A stretch of DNA of 64,000 nucleotides from Paulownia fortunei (Eukaryota; Streptophyta; Magnoliopsida; Lamiales; Paulowniaceae): contig CM033114.1 of assembly GCA_019321725.1 (NCBI GenBank), positions 13,496,278 through 13,560,277 of the forward strand, given 5' to 3'. This document shows positions 46,354-57,393 of this stretch, one piece after another. The notes beneath the pieces were generated by a model. That model was not told the origin of the DNA. It did no database searches and saw only the letters and a program-made list of their open reading frames with translations. Made by a program: the position numbers and the translations under genes. How positions within the stretch are numbered: the first letter of the stretch is position 1; each line of letters starts with the position of its first letter.

Positions 46354-47860
46354 TGTTGGGTTTGCTTTACTATGAGGCGAGCGTAATGGAAATTTTAAAT
46401 AATAAAAACATGCATTTAAACGATTTAAATTCTATGCCCCCAGTGCACATAGGGGTTCATAACAATTGAACGCCATCTATTATTTTATTTACAACTATTG
46501 TAAATAAAAGAGAGTATGTTATCCTTTTAGAACACTTCGATTGATGTAAGGTGAGAGACAACCAATTGTCGGATTGGTTCAATACATCTTGCTTAAGGAG
46601 CCCAAATATTCTCCTTTAAAGAAGTCCACACAATGGATAAAAACCATCGAATCACTATTGTGCTAGTAATGGTGATTCCTTTTCTTAAACCAAAATAATG
46701 GAGTAATATATAAAACACCAATTCTTAATCCAACCAGTGGAAATAAGAATTATGTTGATTGAATAATCAAGAAAAATTTATTGATTGTTCTAGGAAGATG
46801 ACAAGAAGATGGAGAGAGTATGAAAAATGAATAAGAAACTTTTTCTCCTAATCATTTTTGCTAATAGCTTATTTTTTTCTTTTTTTACCAAAGGATTTTT
46901 CAAAATCTTATATCTATCTTGAAAGAGGCCAAGAAGTAGTCTAGATTCATAATCCAAAACTTCCTCCTTCAAAATGAGGCCAAGAAGTAGTTTAGATTCA
47001 TAATCCAAAACTTCATCCTCCAAACTAGGTAGTGGCCAATTTTAGCACATCTATCATGTGCAAAAATCGGCCACTATAGTAAGGTTGGTTGAGGGTTTTG
47101 ATTGATCCTCAATCAATTCAAAATCTTCAACCCCTGCTATACACGTATGGTCCTTCGATCATCTAATCTCCCGATTGGATCTAGGATATGAATTATAAGT
47201 CAAAATCCTAATTGATTCAATAATTATGATTTCATTTCAAGTTTCAATAACTCTTGATGAAACAATATTCATCCTACCTTGGCCAAGGTTTTCGAATTAT
47301 AAACTATGAAAACATAGGAGATTCACTTGTCATTGACAAACGACGGATTCTATGTTGGCAACTCATAAACCTCCATGTACACCAGTGCAACATCCAACAT
47401 ATCCCCTTTGTGATTGTCAAGCAATTAGAAAATATATCAAAATACTGCAGGGTATAAGCCTCGAACTAAGAATTTCCTGCGAGCTAGTTTAGTGAACTTT
47501 TTTTTCTAACAAGCACACGCATATATGCATTTGCGTCTCTATACTAATGCCAATGGAATGCGACATCATCATCTTACGAGCATGTATAGTATGCGTGATT
47601 CTTATTAGACTATTTGATGACCCGTCTCAAAAAGTCCTCTACTTAGAATTCATTTAAGATCAAAAGCTTAGAGATATATTCAATGATCGTCATCATATGC
47701 GCAACCATGCCCCATAGCCAAATATGGTATAGGGACTTTATCTGATTGTTTAAGTGCAATCAAGATAAAGAAGTGCCTATAAGTTAATATATCGAATAAG
47801 ATTGTCCATTTCAAGAATATAAAAACAGCAATTCATTGGCATACCGGACACTACTCTAAC
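46354..47860 (-). repeat. 5' LTR of outer copia (internally deleted)
   Basis: It begins near 47860 with a decayed TGTTAGAGTAGTGTCCGG and ends AAAGCAAACCCAACA at 46354. The length of 1507 bp reflects a deletion of about 0.7 kb near 47133, where AATCTTCAACCCC joins TATACACGTATGGTCC directly; the 3' LTR has intervening sequence there. Confidence 0.85.
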
Positions 47861-47865
47861 TTCTA

Positions 47866-48290
47866 ACCCTCAAAATTAGGATTGGGATCCGCACCTTTTT
47901 ACACAAGTCCCGGCCTGGCCTGGCTTTAGGTCGGGTTCTAACCGAGTGGAGAGCTATCGATTTCGGAGATGGGAAGTAACCTGTGAAGGGCTTAGATAGT
48001 GACACGTGTCTCGTGTCATGTGGATCTCATGTGGTTGCACATTTATAAATAGACCAATTTCAAGTTGTATAAGGTAACTAGTATCCTAAAATCATTTATT
48101 TATCTATTTAGAGTGATCTCACAATCTACAACTAACTTAAAGAAAGATTGGAGGGTTTTGGCTGACGGCCAGTAAGCCTAACATGTGTTCATGTTGTAGG
48201 TTATTCTCGAACTCAAAGTACTTATTAGATCGAGTTCAATTAGACGCAAATAGAGGTATATTAATTCCCAAAACATGGGGTAAAGTGTTT
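47866..48290 (+). repeat. possible LTR promoter fragment
   Basis: GC-richer than its surroundings, with GACACGTGTC (about 48001), a TATA box TTATAAATAGACC (about 48045-48058) and AGATTGGAGGGTTTTGGCTG downstream. This layout resembles the U3-R-U5 of a gypsy LTR. No end or primer site was found. Confidence 0.35.
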
Positions 48291-48349
48291 TTAAGTTATT
48301 TTTAGAAATGTCCTAAAATAAGAAAATTTTGAGGGTGAAATGTTTACTC

Positions 48350-49475
48350 TAAAAGTTAAAACACTAATAGCATGATTAATATGAAGGAATGGAGTGAAAA
48401 TGGAATAAGCATTCCCAAAACCATTATCATTCACATCATTCGTATAATTTAGTGGTAGAATATCAATTCCCATAGAAATCCCCATTCTCAATAGTATGGA
48501 TTAGTCATTTCATTCCTATTCTATGAAATTAACTATTTCCAGTTAGTTAGAAATAAACTTATATTAGTTTTTAACAAAATTATCCTTCTAAACAAAATAA
48601 AATTTTTAGATAAAACTTGATATTCGACCCATCAAGATTTTTATGAACTTAAGCATGAACTCGTTCTCAACTCGAGATCTATCAAGTTGGACTCACTAAA
48701 CCTGTATTATTTTAAAAATATTAAAAAATATTTTATAGAAATAATGTCACCATAAATTTATATATATATGAGAAAATAATGTTATTAATAAAAATTATTT
48801 ATTTATAATTTAATTATTGAAAAATTAAGAATTTCAAACATATTTATTATTTTAATATATATTAGCATAAACTATTTATTAATTATTATAGGAGTATTAT
48901 ATTTGTATTTTAGTATATACGTAACATGCATATTATATATATATATATAAACACATCACATAAATTTATACATAATAAATAAAAATATATGTGTAACATT
49001 TTAACAGGACGTATTTAGATCCTATCCTAGTTCAAAAATTAAAATCCTAGACTTACTCCAAGATTCATTTGTTGATTTTTTATTTTTTACAAAAAAAATT
49101 ATTAGTGTACAATTATCCATATTCAATATATATGTATATATATATATATATATATTATTTAATATTGATTAAAATAATAACAGACTCATTTATGCACAAC
49201 ATATTAAACATAATTTTATTTTAAAAATTTTATACTAAAAGGTATTTTGATTTTTAAAACTATTTTGTTTCATTCCTATTTTTAATTCTAACCACCAATC
49301 ATCAAATTGAAATCAAGAACGAAATGACGATTTCATTTCTTTTGAGTTCTTATACATACCAATTATCTGAATTGTTATACTAATATCACTCATTTTTCAT
49401 CATCATTCCATTTCTAAATTCATTTCATTCCTACATAATTACAATCCCGCATAACAATCACCCCTAAGGGACAAT
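48350..49475. mobile_element. possible decayed MITE-like element
   Basis: The left part (GAAGGAATGGAGTGAAAATGG, about 48382) and the reverse complement of the right part (TAGGAATGAAATGAATTTAG, about 49420-49440, then CGGGATTGTAATTATG) are similar, suggesting imperfect inverted ends of a non-autonomous DNA element with an AT-rich middle. Ends and target duplication are not clear. Confidence 0.3.
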
Positions 49476-52062
49476 ATAGTAATTTTCCATAAAACCTCTC
49501 AACATCAAAACTTTGCCACCTTTTAGTCCACGCATAGACATACTCACCACCTCCTTAACGAACTCCAATCATCCTCTCTTTAAAAGTTAGTTTGTTTGTA
49601 TCTACCTACTAAAGCCAAAAAATAATGTTGCTCTTTTTTTTTTTTTATGATTAGCATATGTTATTCATAATCTAATATGATAAAATATGAGGAAAATTCT
49701 TAGGTGGTTTAGACTCACATGGTGCCAAGATTCTCAAGCAATTAGATCATGTAGGTCATATGTGTAAGATGATTAATTAAAATTTCTCAATATCATGTGA
49801 TTCTGAAATTATGTTTTAGTAAGATATGCTAATTACACACTTGAATATTTTGCAATTCTAACAGCATTATTGTTATGAATGTCAATGAGTAATTGCGGGC
49901 CGCGCTAGATAATGTTGGTCAACAATTATTATAAAGGTTACCATAAAAATAGGTCTAAAATAACATGCTGTGAAAAGGAGGACAAACATACGTACATTAC
50001 CTACCATCCATGAAATTATTTGCATAGCATTATGAGATGCTTCATAATGTCAACTTATAGTAAGGGCAAGTAGTTTGACTTCCTGTGAAAACTGGAAATT
50101 TTCACGCTATTCAAGCTGTTAATTATGAAAATTGATGCTAATCTTTCTAAAAATTATAGATAGGCTCTGCATTATTTACTATTTTTGTTAAGTAATTTTC
50201 AATCTCCCTAAAATTACTGGAATCTTGGTAAAACTTTTACGAATTATTTGTGTTTACCTTTCCTGATGTATTACATCTTGGCAAGGAAGTCCACTGATAT
50301 ATTAAAATTTGGCATCTATCATGTGCAACATAATAAGGGAATTGGACACAAATAAACCAAACTTTTGTCTAACTGCTCACTTTTGATTTTAAAGATTAAA
50401 AATTCATTCAATAGTTCTCCGTCAAATGTTAGTTTTTATCAACTCCGAGGTCCCATTCCCACAAATTAACGAGACTCCATATGCAATTTAACGATGTCAT
50501 TCAGTTGAATAAATTGAAAATAAAGCAATTCCGTTATTAAAAATAAATAGTATAAATATAAGAGAAATGTCAGAGAACTTAATTCATATATAATCATAGT
50601 ATTTTCTAGATATCAAGAAAGTTGATTTTTCAAAAAAGAGTTTTATAAGGAAATTATTGTCATAATGAAGAAGATATATAATGTTGTACTATGATAACAA
50701 GCTACATATAATTAATTAAACTGAGAGATAAAATTTTAAGAGTGTGGATACTGACGTATACAACCAAGGGCAACGAACCCTTACCTAGTCAAAGTAGTCC
50801 TCTCTCTTTTTGTTACAGGACATTAAATATTTTTTCACCAAATAATAAGGATAATGTCACGTTAATATTAGGACATATATTATGCTGATGTATTATAATT
50901 CTCATTATTTGAAATTAATTAATAGCCCCTAAAATAATTCTTATTTTTAAATTATGTAATTGTAGGAGTTGAATTTGTAACAGACCAATATGAACATATT
51001 CTACAACTTAAATTGCTTACGATCCACCAGTTTAACACCTATTCTACACCTTTCGATAGCTTAAATCATGACACAAAATTCACTAATTTAATACCCACTG
51101 TGCACCTTGCGATAGCTTAAATCACGACACAGAACAAATCACTTAATACCAATTTTATTAAGAAAAAATAACTAAGAAAGAAAAGGAGCAAAATGTAACT
51201 TGACAACAAATTTGTACTTGTTAAGTTACTTTTCATAAAACTGCCGTAATCAATGATGAATTCTTTCAAATTAAATTATTATTTCATTTTATGGATGTGA
51301 TAAATTGTTTTCTACCTGTATTTATTTTTCATACAGCATTTTGATCGATAACATGAGGTAAACATCTATCTTATACTTTTTGACTTTCCATTTTCATTTA
51401 GATTTGAAAATTTATCTAACTCAAGTTAGTCGGTTCACTTTTTATAATACTCATACTTTCGAGATCTTCACAGAACAATAATTTTAAGGGATTATTCTTG
51501 AATTAGTCTCTTGAATAACTTAGAAAGGATCAATTAGAGCTTTTATCGTTTAGATATTCATAATTTTGTACTTGTTTATCTTTTATTGAGTCTAACTTTT
51601 GTAAAGTAACAATACTCCTTATTTTATTTTGAATTTTGTTTTGATTCTCTAATATAAAATATTATATCTCGTTATTTAGTGATATGTACCTCAATCCCCA
51701 ACCCTTACAAAAAAAAATGTTAGCGGGGTCACTGGTTTCTCAAAATTTGTGTTAATTAAGCTTTTTAGTAAATGCATGTTGTGTAGTGGTGCTTAAAACT
51801 CAAGCTATTCATCAAGTAATGTGTATTTATTATGCAACGCCTTCACATTTCAATATGAATAACTAATTAAAATAAAGTCTAAGAAAAATTGTTAAGATTT
51901 TCCTAAAATAGACTTTTATATCCAAACAAATACATGAAAATATTTTTGAGTGTAAATTTTCATTACTCCAACTTTTCACTCAAAAAAATCCAACCATTGA
52001 CTTGTACACTAGCCTCATTAAGATTTAATAATTTTTTGACTAAATTGTTAGTGGGATGTATA
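49476..52062. other. unassigned AT-rich sequence
   Basis: No gene is supported. It includes a 56-bp tandem duplication (51031-51142; GATAGCTTAAATCA at 51055 and GATAGCTTAAATCA again at 51111). Possibly low-copy intergenic DNA. Confidence 0.35.
51031..51142 (+). repeat. tandem duplication, 56-bp unit
   Basis: GATAGCTTAAATCATGACAC (51055) is repeated as GATAGCTTAAATCACGACAC (51111), with similar flanks. Confidence 0.75.
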
Positions 52063-52688
52063 GAGCATTTCCAACGTAGCCCAAAATATTGGGCCAATAT
52101 ATTAAATATGGTATAATTTTTTTTTCAAAAGAACGTCAAATGTCACATCAAATTTAGTAAAAATAAATAGTATAATAAGTAATACTATTCATTTACACCA
52201 AATTTGATGCAATACATATATTCATATTTTGCCCTCAAATTTAATCTACTTTAAATTTTAACTCCATTTGTATCTTATATTGTATATTTAATTAATTTAT
52301 AATTTTATTTTATTTATTTAATTTTCATTTAGTTATTATTTTGCAATAACATTTGTAATAATCAATTATAATAATTAATAATTAATTAACATTTCCAATA
52401 AATCTATATAATTAATAAATAATAAGTAAATACATTAAAATATCATTACTTGCATCAAATTCAAAAGTAAAATTTGGTAGAATTAGTAGTAATAAAATAT
52501 CAGTAATTAAATAACTTTATAAATAAGAAATTGGTGATAGTTAAAAAATAAGAAAAGTAAGAATAAAATATTCATTAGGTGTAAAATTTGGTGTAATGGA
52601 TTGGAGATGATTTAGGTCAAATTACACCAATATACCAAATTTGATTTAAAAGTTACACCAAATTTTGTATTGTAAGTTGGAGATGGCC
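52063..52688. mobile_element. MITE (Harbinger/Tourist-like)
   Basis: The left end GAGCATTTCCAACGTA and the reverse complement of the right end GGCCATCTCCAACTTA form terminal inverted repeats. The GCATCTCCAAC type end is common in Tourist-like elements. The 626-bp interior is AT-rich, without coding capacity, and has the phrase ACACCAAATTTGATG in both directions. Flanks are ATA and TTA, so a TTA-type duplication is possible but not exact. Confidence 0.55.
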
Positions 52689-55600
52689 TTACGTTAAGAA
52701 ATTATGAATTTAGCTCTTTCCGTACATTTTTTTCTTTGAATTTTTCAAATTTATTGATGAGATTTAATGTTGATTTTACTTTTTTGTATGTTAAATACTC
52801 AATTATTTGATGTAAACAACAAAGATATTATATTTATATGGAATAATAATATATTAATTAACTAGAAAATATATTTTATTTATTTTTAAGAATATAACAA
52901 AAGAATCCTCAAAATTCTAAAATTAAATTTTTAATTGATACAATTTATCATTTCGGAAGCACCAAATTGATCAATTACACGACAACCATATTTCTAGTGC
53001 AAACTTACTAAAAAATCCATGACTGTCATGCAATTGATTTACATAATATGATCCAAAATTTGAGCAAATTTCACTAAATTTATTTCGCTTACTATTGCAT
53101 TTTTTCCACTTTACACAGCTTGATTGAGCAATATATTCTTTCAAACTCTTCGAGTGTAATAACTGACATAATTTAGGTTAAATCTGAATAAAATTATTTT
53201 AATTCAATAAGTTCATTGATTTTGGGTATATTTAATGGGTTCGAGTCCTGATAAACTCAGTTAAGTGCCAATGTAAAGTACCTGAATTTATGCTTGGAAT
53301 GAAGTTCATTAAGCCCTCTCAAGTATTGTATTCATCTTTGACATATAAAACCTTCAATAATAGGCCAACTTTATTTAGAGTATTTTGATCCTTCACAATT
53401 TTTTGAAAATTTTATTAACGTAGTTTAACTGAATTGATCGATCAATAGAATAACTTAACACTAGGGATGGAATGAATTTATTATATTTCTTTTTAACAAG
53501 GGGGTAAAAACATTTAAACTCAATAGATTGCATTTTTGTATGTTAATGAATTTGTGAGGGGTATTTCTTTTTTTCCTTTTAGGAATAAAAGGTAAGGGTA
53601 ATATGGCTTTGTAAGGGGTATATTTTTTTATTTTTTTATTTTTATGAATAAAAAAGGAAGAAAGAACGATCAGCATAGCAATTATAAGATCTTAGGTGTG
53701 ATTATAGAATTCCAAGTCCTTGTAAAATATACGAATTGAATCACATATGTATACAGCCTCAAGGGCGAGCTCGTTGTCGTAGGCTTACAAAGATACTAAA
53801 TTGAAATTATCTATTGCAGACGTAACTTAATTCGTGGTATTCCATGTAAACTAAGAAAGTTTCAACATACTACATTAAATAACATTTGGTGGTATTATCA
53901 TTTATGGTACGTACCTACTTGGTTTTGTAGCAAATTAATACAATTACTTTTCCTTAAATTTCTTGTAATTATTTTGAAATCACCAAAATAAAAAATTTAG
54001 ATGTTTCTGAACTAAAACTATATAATCCATAATACAAATTAAATCTATAGGGTTTAAACTTTATATCTGAAGGGTAGGTTCATGAATGGGAGATTCGTAA
54101 GGCTCTCGTTTGGTTCCATGGAAAATGAGGGAGAGGGAAAAATATTCGGAAAAAATATTTTCTGGTTGTTTGGTTGTAATAAAATTCCAAGAAAATACTG
54201 AAAAATCTTATTAAGTCTTGGAAATTTTGGAAAATGTTAATTTCTTATAAAAGCAAAATTTTAATTTTTGTTGTAGAATTGATAAACCTAAAATATGATC
54301 AAGATTTTGATGAACAAAAAGTTTTGTATGACTATTTCTTATCCTGAACTATTGAGATAAAAAATTTGGTTGGCTTTTGGAAATTTCTCAAATTATAATA
54401 ATAATTCTGATGGAACAAATAAAAGCAAACAAAATAGTCTTTATTATTTAAAAGTTATTATCTAATACTCAGGATCCGTGTGTGTATTTTTTATCGCTGA
54501 TCAAATTCGACCTAAGCTCAACCTAAAACCTTCACCATATATAGTCTGCACTAAACTAGGCCACAGTCTTGCCGCGTGTTTGGTCAACTAGCTATAACAA
54601 ATGCCCTAAGGACTGTTCAAATGGTATGTTATCTTCTTTCTCTAATTCATTGTTCCAATCTATTTGATCTCCTTGAACTAGATTGCCCTAATTTTGGTCT
54701 CGCAGGGTTATAGTTGGGGGTCAATCCAACAAACCTGACGACCTGTTCTATTTTGGAGTGACTAGGTCTGTCGCACTTGGGATCGAGATAGTTGGGATTG
54801 CTTCACCACAACCTACTACTGTTCGTAGTTAGATCATTATTTTTTGTGATCGGGTCACTAGCATTTGTGGTCAGATCAAATTCATATACAATTTTTTATA
54901 AGTTAGTTTTAAAAAAAAAATAGAAAAGGGTGAAATAAAATTGAAAGGGAGAAATATTAAATTGAATTAAAATTAATTACCCACTAGGACGAAGAGAATG
55001 TATGTTTCAAAAATTAAATTTGTATCTCATCTCAATTTTTTCATATATTATACTAATTAAAATTATTATAGACAAATACTCTATTTATGAGAAAGAATTA
55101 TTAACATACATCAATAATTAATTAAATAATAAGACAAAAGATTAAATAAGGAGCCTAAACAAAATAAAAGGAGTTGTCAAAAAGTTACAAAAAGTAAACT
55201 CTCTATATGCCTAAATCATAAGGCATTAAGGAGAATTTGTGTCTGATGCACGCCAAAATTAGCATGGACCAAGAATCACGAAGTTAGTCACAAGATTTCT
55301 TGACTCTAGTCTGATCACCTTATAAAACAAAAATGTTAAAGGTGTTGGAAATTGCCTAACAAAAAACCCTCCAATACTTAAACCAGCAAGTGATCAGGAG
55401 AAGTAATCGAAAATATAGAATGTTATATCGAAGACATGTAGTGTAGGCAAAGCAAAATTGACAGGTCAGATTTACTTGTTGACAAGGCAAGATACCTAAG
55501 TCTTCAGGGAGTTCGACTCATTTAAGACTCAACCTAAAGTGGAACATCAGGCCTGAGGACTCTTCCAAATCCTTGCAATTGTATTCATTTTGATTCAGGC

Positions 55601-55689
55601 AAATTAAAAGGGCTTGGTAAGCCTGGAAATGCTTTTTAGGATTAATCTTTTCTTAAATAGTTTTTCGGATTAATCTTTTCTTACTCAAG
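52689..55689. other. unassigned AT-rich sequence
   Basis: Nothing recognisable apart from homopolymer-rich stretches (about 53480-53660) and a GC-richer stretch (about 54480-54860) without coding similarity. Confidence 0.35.
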
Positions 55690-56334
55690 AAGGTCTCACA
55701 ACCATTGAGTTGGGAACCCCTATAGAAGGAGAGAAGAGATGAAAAAATACCTTTTCTTCCAACCTTTGTTTGAGCAGGGGTACTTGCTAAGGAATTTAGC
55801 CTCCTCTTAGAAGGTCAGACAAAAAAGACCTGGCATGGAAATAAGAATGGAAAATTTTTACAATAGGCTCTTCTCTAAGGTGGGATAACACCATGGCGAA
55901 ACCTACCATCAGATAGAAGAAGTTAAGGGTTAGCTGATTTAGAGGGATTTTGAAGCTCTTGGAGATGACTACAAAAGTGAGACCTCCATCTATTTGAGCA
56001 GAGTAAAAATAGAGGTAGCTCAGATATGGACAGTTAGGTTGGTCAGGCTATAAGGGAGTGATGATGTTGTAAATAGGTGAATCCCAATATTTCCCCTAAG
56101 GTTTTTTATGAGTTCTAGGATAAGCACTGACTGGTCTAGCTCATATTCTTCTAGAGGGAGGGCTAAGTTATGTCTGATTTCTTGAGGAAGGGAAAAGAAC
56201 TCCTCCGGCTCTGGTTCATCCCTAAGAGTTAGAGGTCGGGAGTTGAAAGGAGTGGAGAAAATCTCTTCTTCTAAACTTTCTAACATTAATACAAGCAATG
56301 GGTTGGAATGGGTAGATTTAGTGCAGGTAGACAT
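55690..56334 (-). pseudogene. transposon-derived ORF (plant putative gypsy-type transposon domain)
   Basis: The reverse strand opens with MSTCTKSTHSNPLLVLMLES (56334) and a Glu-rich segment (LRDEPEPEEFFSLPQEIR), runs 104 codons to a stop, then continues in pieces: QIDGGLTFVVISKSFKIPLN, QLTLNFFYLMVGFAMVLSHL and EEKVFFHLFSPSIGVPNS. The order of a helical acidic start, a GGLTFP-like motif, an N-F-L-V-F region and a W-K-F-F-like end resembles the plant domain Pfam calls a putative gypsy-type transposon protein (PF04195). This is recognition by eye and only moderate. Confidence 0.4.
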
Positions 56335-56799
56335 CTTCTAATCAGAGAATGTTATAATAATTTTCCGACGAAGGTCTCGTGGTAAGAATTTTCCTTTATT
56401 TGAATATATACTTGGGTAGCTCTTAAATGATTGCCTCAACAAAGTAGGGTGGTCAGAAAGTTGCCTGAATTGTTGGAAGTTGTCAAAGAAATATGATTAG
56501 AAGATGCTGAAATATGTAAATGGCAAAAGTAATAGAATGAGAATAGAAATCCCCTTTTATAGAGAATGGGGAAGAATGTGAAAGGGTTGTATCTTGGTTT
56601 GATGAATAATAAACATAGATTAGTTTAGCCAGATAAACACATAAATGGGTAGATCTCATTTGGCAGTTGAAATGAGGACTATTTAATAACTATTATGATG
56701 AGCGCAAGGTTTCACGAAGCCATGATGAGCACAAGGTTTCATGAAGCCATGTGGGAATTGATTTATTATGTCTTTTCGAGGTCATTTCAAATACAGAAT
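56335..56799. other. unassigned sequence
   Basis: It holds a short direct repeat, GAGCACAAGGTTTCATGAAGC at 56730 and its near copy at 56700, and no gene. Confidence 0.4.
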
Positions 56800-56818
56800 C
56801 TAAAAAGTAGGGGTGACC

Positions 56819-57010
56819 ATAGGTCGGGTTAGAACCGAACCCGACCCATAATTGGCCCATGGTCAATGGTTTAAAAACCATTTACCACAAGTTGGTAAGT
56901 CCCTTAACCAACCCTTGAGTTCAAGGGTCGGTTAAGGGTTGGGGTTTGCCCAACCCGTTGAACTACCGGGTCAGACCCTGCGGTTCAATAACCCTAAACC
57001 ACCAGGTTTA
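56819..57010 (+). repeat. hAT subterminal repeat region
   Basis: GGTCGGGTT and AACCCGACC form an inverted pair at 56822-56846. CAACCC, GGGTCGGTTAAGGGTTGGGG and ACCGGGTCAG follow. The right subterminal region (59660-59759) has related TGACCCGGAACC and GACCCTCGAACC. Confidence 0.7.
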
Positions 57011-57393
57011 GCTTTTTCTTTTAATTTTTTTTATGATCAATGATCTAAATTTTTGGACCATTGATCATCAATGGCCACTATTAAGTGATCGTTGTGGCTG
57101 TGCCAGCACAGTTATTTAACTATTCTAGCATGGTCAGATTCTCCCCCTACCCCCATTTGTTTTCTTTTTTTTAAAAAAAAAAGTTTTCTAAATATATAAA
57201 TACCACCCCCCTCCCAAACCCCATTATTTTTTCTCACAACAAACTCTCAAATTCTCTAAACTTTATCAAATCTCAATTCTCTCAAATCTAAAATGCCAAT
57301 TTTATTTTTCCAAGTATTTAAGCTTTTCTTTCATTTATATTGTCAATACTATTTTTTCATATTTTTTTCATCTTCAATTCTATCAATTACCAA

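Larger units (their letters stand above)
28468..47860 (-). mobile_element. outer copia element with nested insertions
   Basis: Reverse-strand Ty1/copia element of the same family as the arms at 1577 and 12478. In element order: 5' LTR (46354-47860), iMet primer site, leader (45267-46338 and 33641-33925, split), gag, protease, integrase, RT, RNase H, 3' LTR (28468-30689). The flanking duplications are TCCAA (28463-28467) and TCTAA (47861-47865). The split in the leader holds a solo LTR, itself split by a gypsy element. Without these it would be about 8 kb. All coding parts are decayed. Confidence 0.85.
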
